Shown piece by piece: positions 14,105-14,105 of a stretch of DNA of 14,105 nt. Below the pieces are notes generated by a model. That model was not told where the DNA came from. It made no database searches and was given only the letters and a program-made list of their open reading frames with translations. Made by a program: the position numbers and the translations under genes. The stretch's first letter is position 1, and each line of letters begins with the position of its first letter. This DNA comes from Bacillota bacterium (GTDB taxonomy: Bacteria; Bacillota; Dethiobacteria; DTU022): assembly GCA_012510625.1 (NCBI GenBank), contig JAAZHP010000078.1, forward strand, positions 1-14,105. The letters are read 5' to 3'.

Positions 14105-14105
14105 A

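Noticed and set aside
1..14105. Mobile elements, CRISPR arrays, tRNA/rRNA genes or riboswitches
   Set aside because: Reading both strands showed no spaced direct repeats, terminal inverted repeats, transposase motifs or recognisable RNA gene. Coding sequence of the dcw cluster fills all but two gaps of under 100 nt.

Overview
The window is a nearly complete dcw (division and cell wall) gene cluster. All twelve genes lie on the minus strand, so transcription runs from the high coordinates to the low. In transcription order they are ftsL (5' end cut by the right edge), spoVD/ftsI, murE, murF, mraY, murD, ftsW, murG, murB, murA, divIB/ftsQ and ftsA (3' end cut by the left edge). No mobile element, tRNA, rRNA, CRISPR array or plus-strand gene could be supported.

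The likely host is a spore-forming-type member of the Bacillota (Firmicutes), perhaps a Clostridia/Desulfotomaculia-like lineage with a G+C content in the high fifties by eye. The evidence is Shine-Dalgarno sites close to the AGGAGG consensus, frequent TTG and GTG starts, a SpoVD/PBP2B-like transpeptidase with PASTA domains, a DivIB-type FtsQ, and a MurE carrying the DNPR signature of meso-diaminopimelate peptidoglycan. This is inference from gene content and style, not a taxonomic assignment.

The genes are packed tightly, with 4- or 11-nt overlaps or gaps of 6 to 26 nt. Only two gaps are longer: 92 nt between spoVD and murE (11610-11701) and 95 nt between ftsQ and ftsA (996-1090). Each holds a weak promoter-like sequence, so the cluster may be read as a main operon with internal boosts before murE and before ftsA. 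No stretch above 300 bases lacks a gene.

The products form one pathway. MurA and MurB make UDP-MurNAc. MurD, MurE and MurF add D-Glu, a diamino acid and D-Ala-D-Ala. MraY and MurG build lipid I and lipid II. The SEDS polymerase FtsW and its partner class B PBP polymerise and crosslink lipid II at the septum. FtsL and DivIB regulate that pair, and FtsA tethers FtsZ to the membrane. MurC, which adds L-Ala and often sits next to murG or murB, is not in the cluster.

This is mostly conserved core biology and I see no undescribed system. The points worth a second look are the SpoVD-type cysteine pair combined with tandem PASTA domains, the missing murC, the two internal promoter candidates, the dominance of non-ATG starts, and a few substitutions in otherwise invariant motifs.
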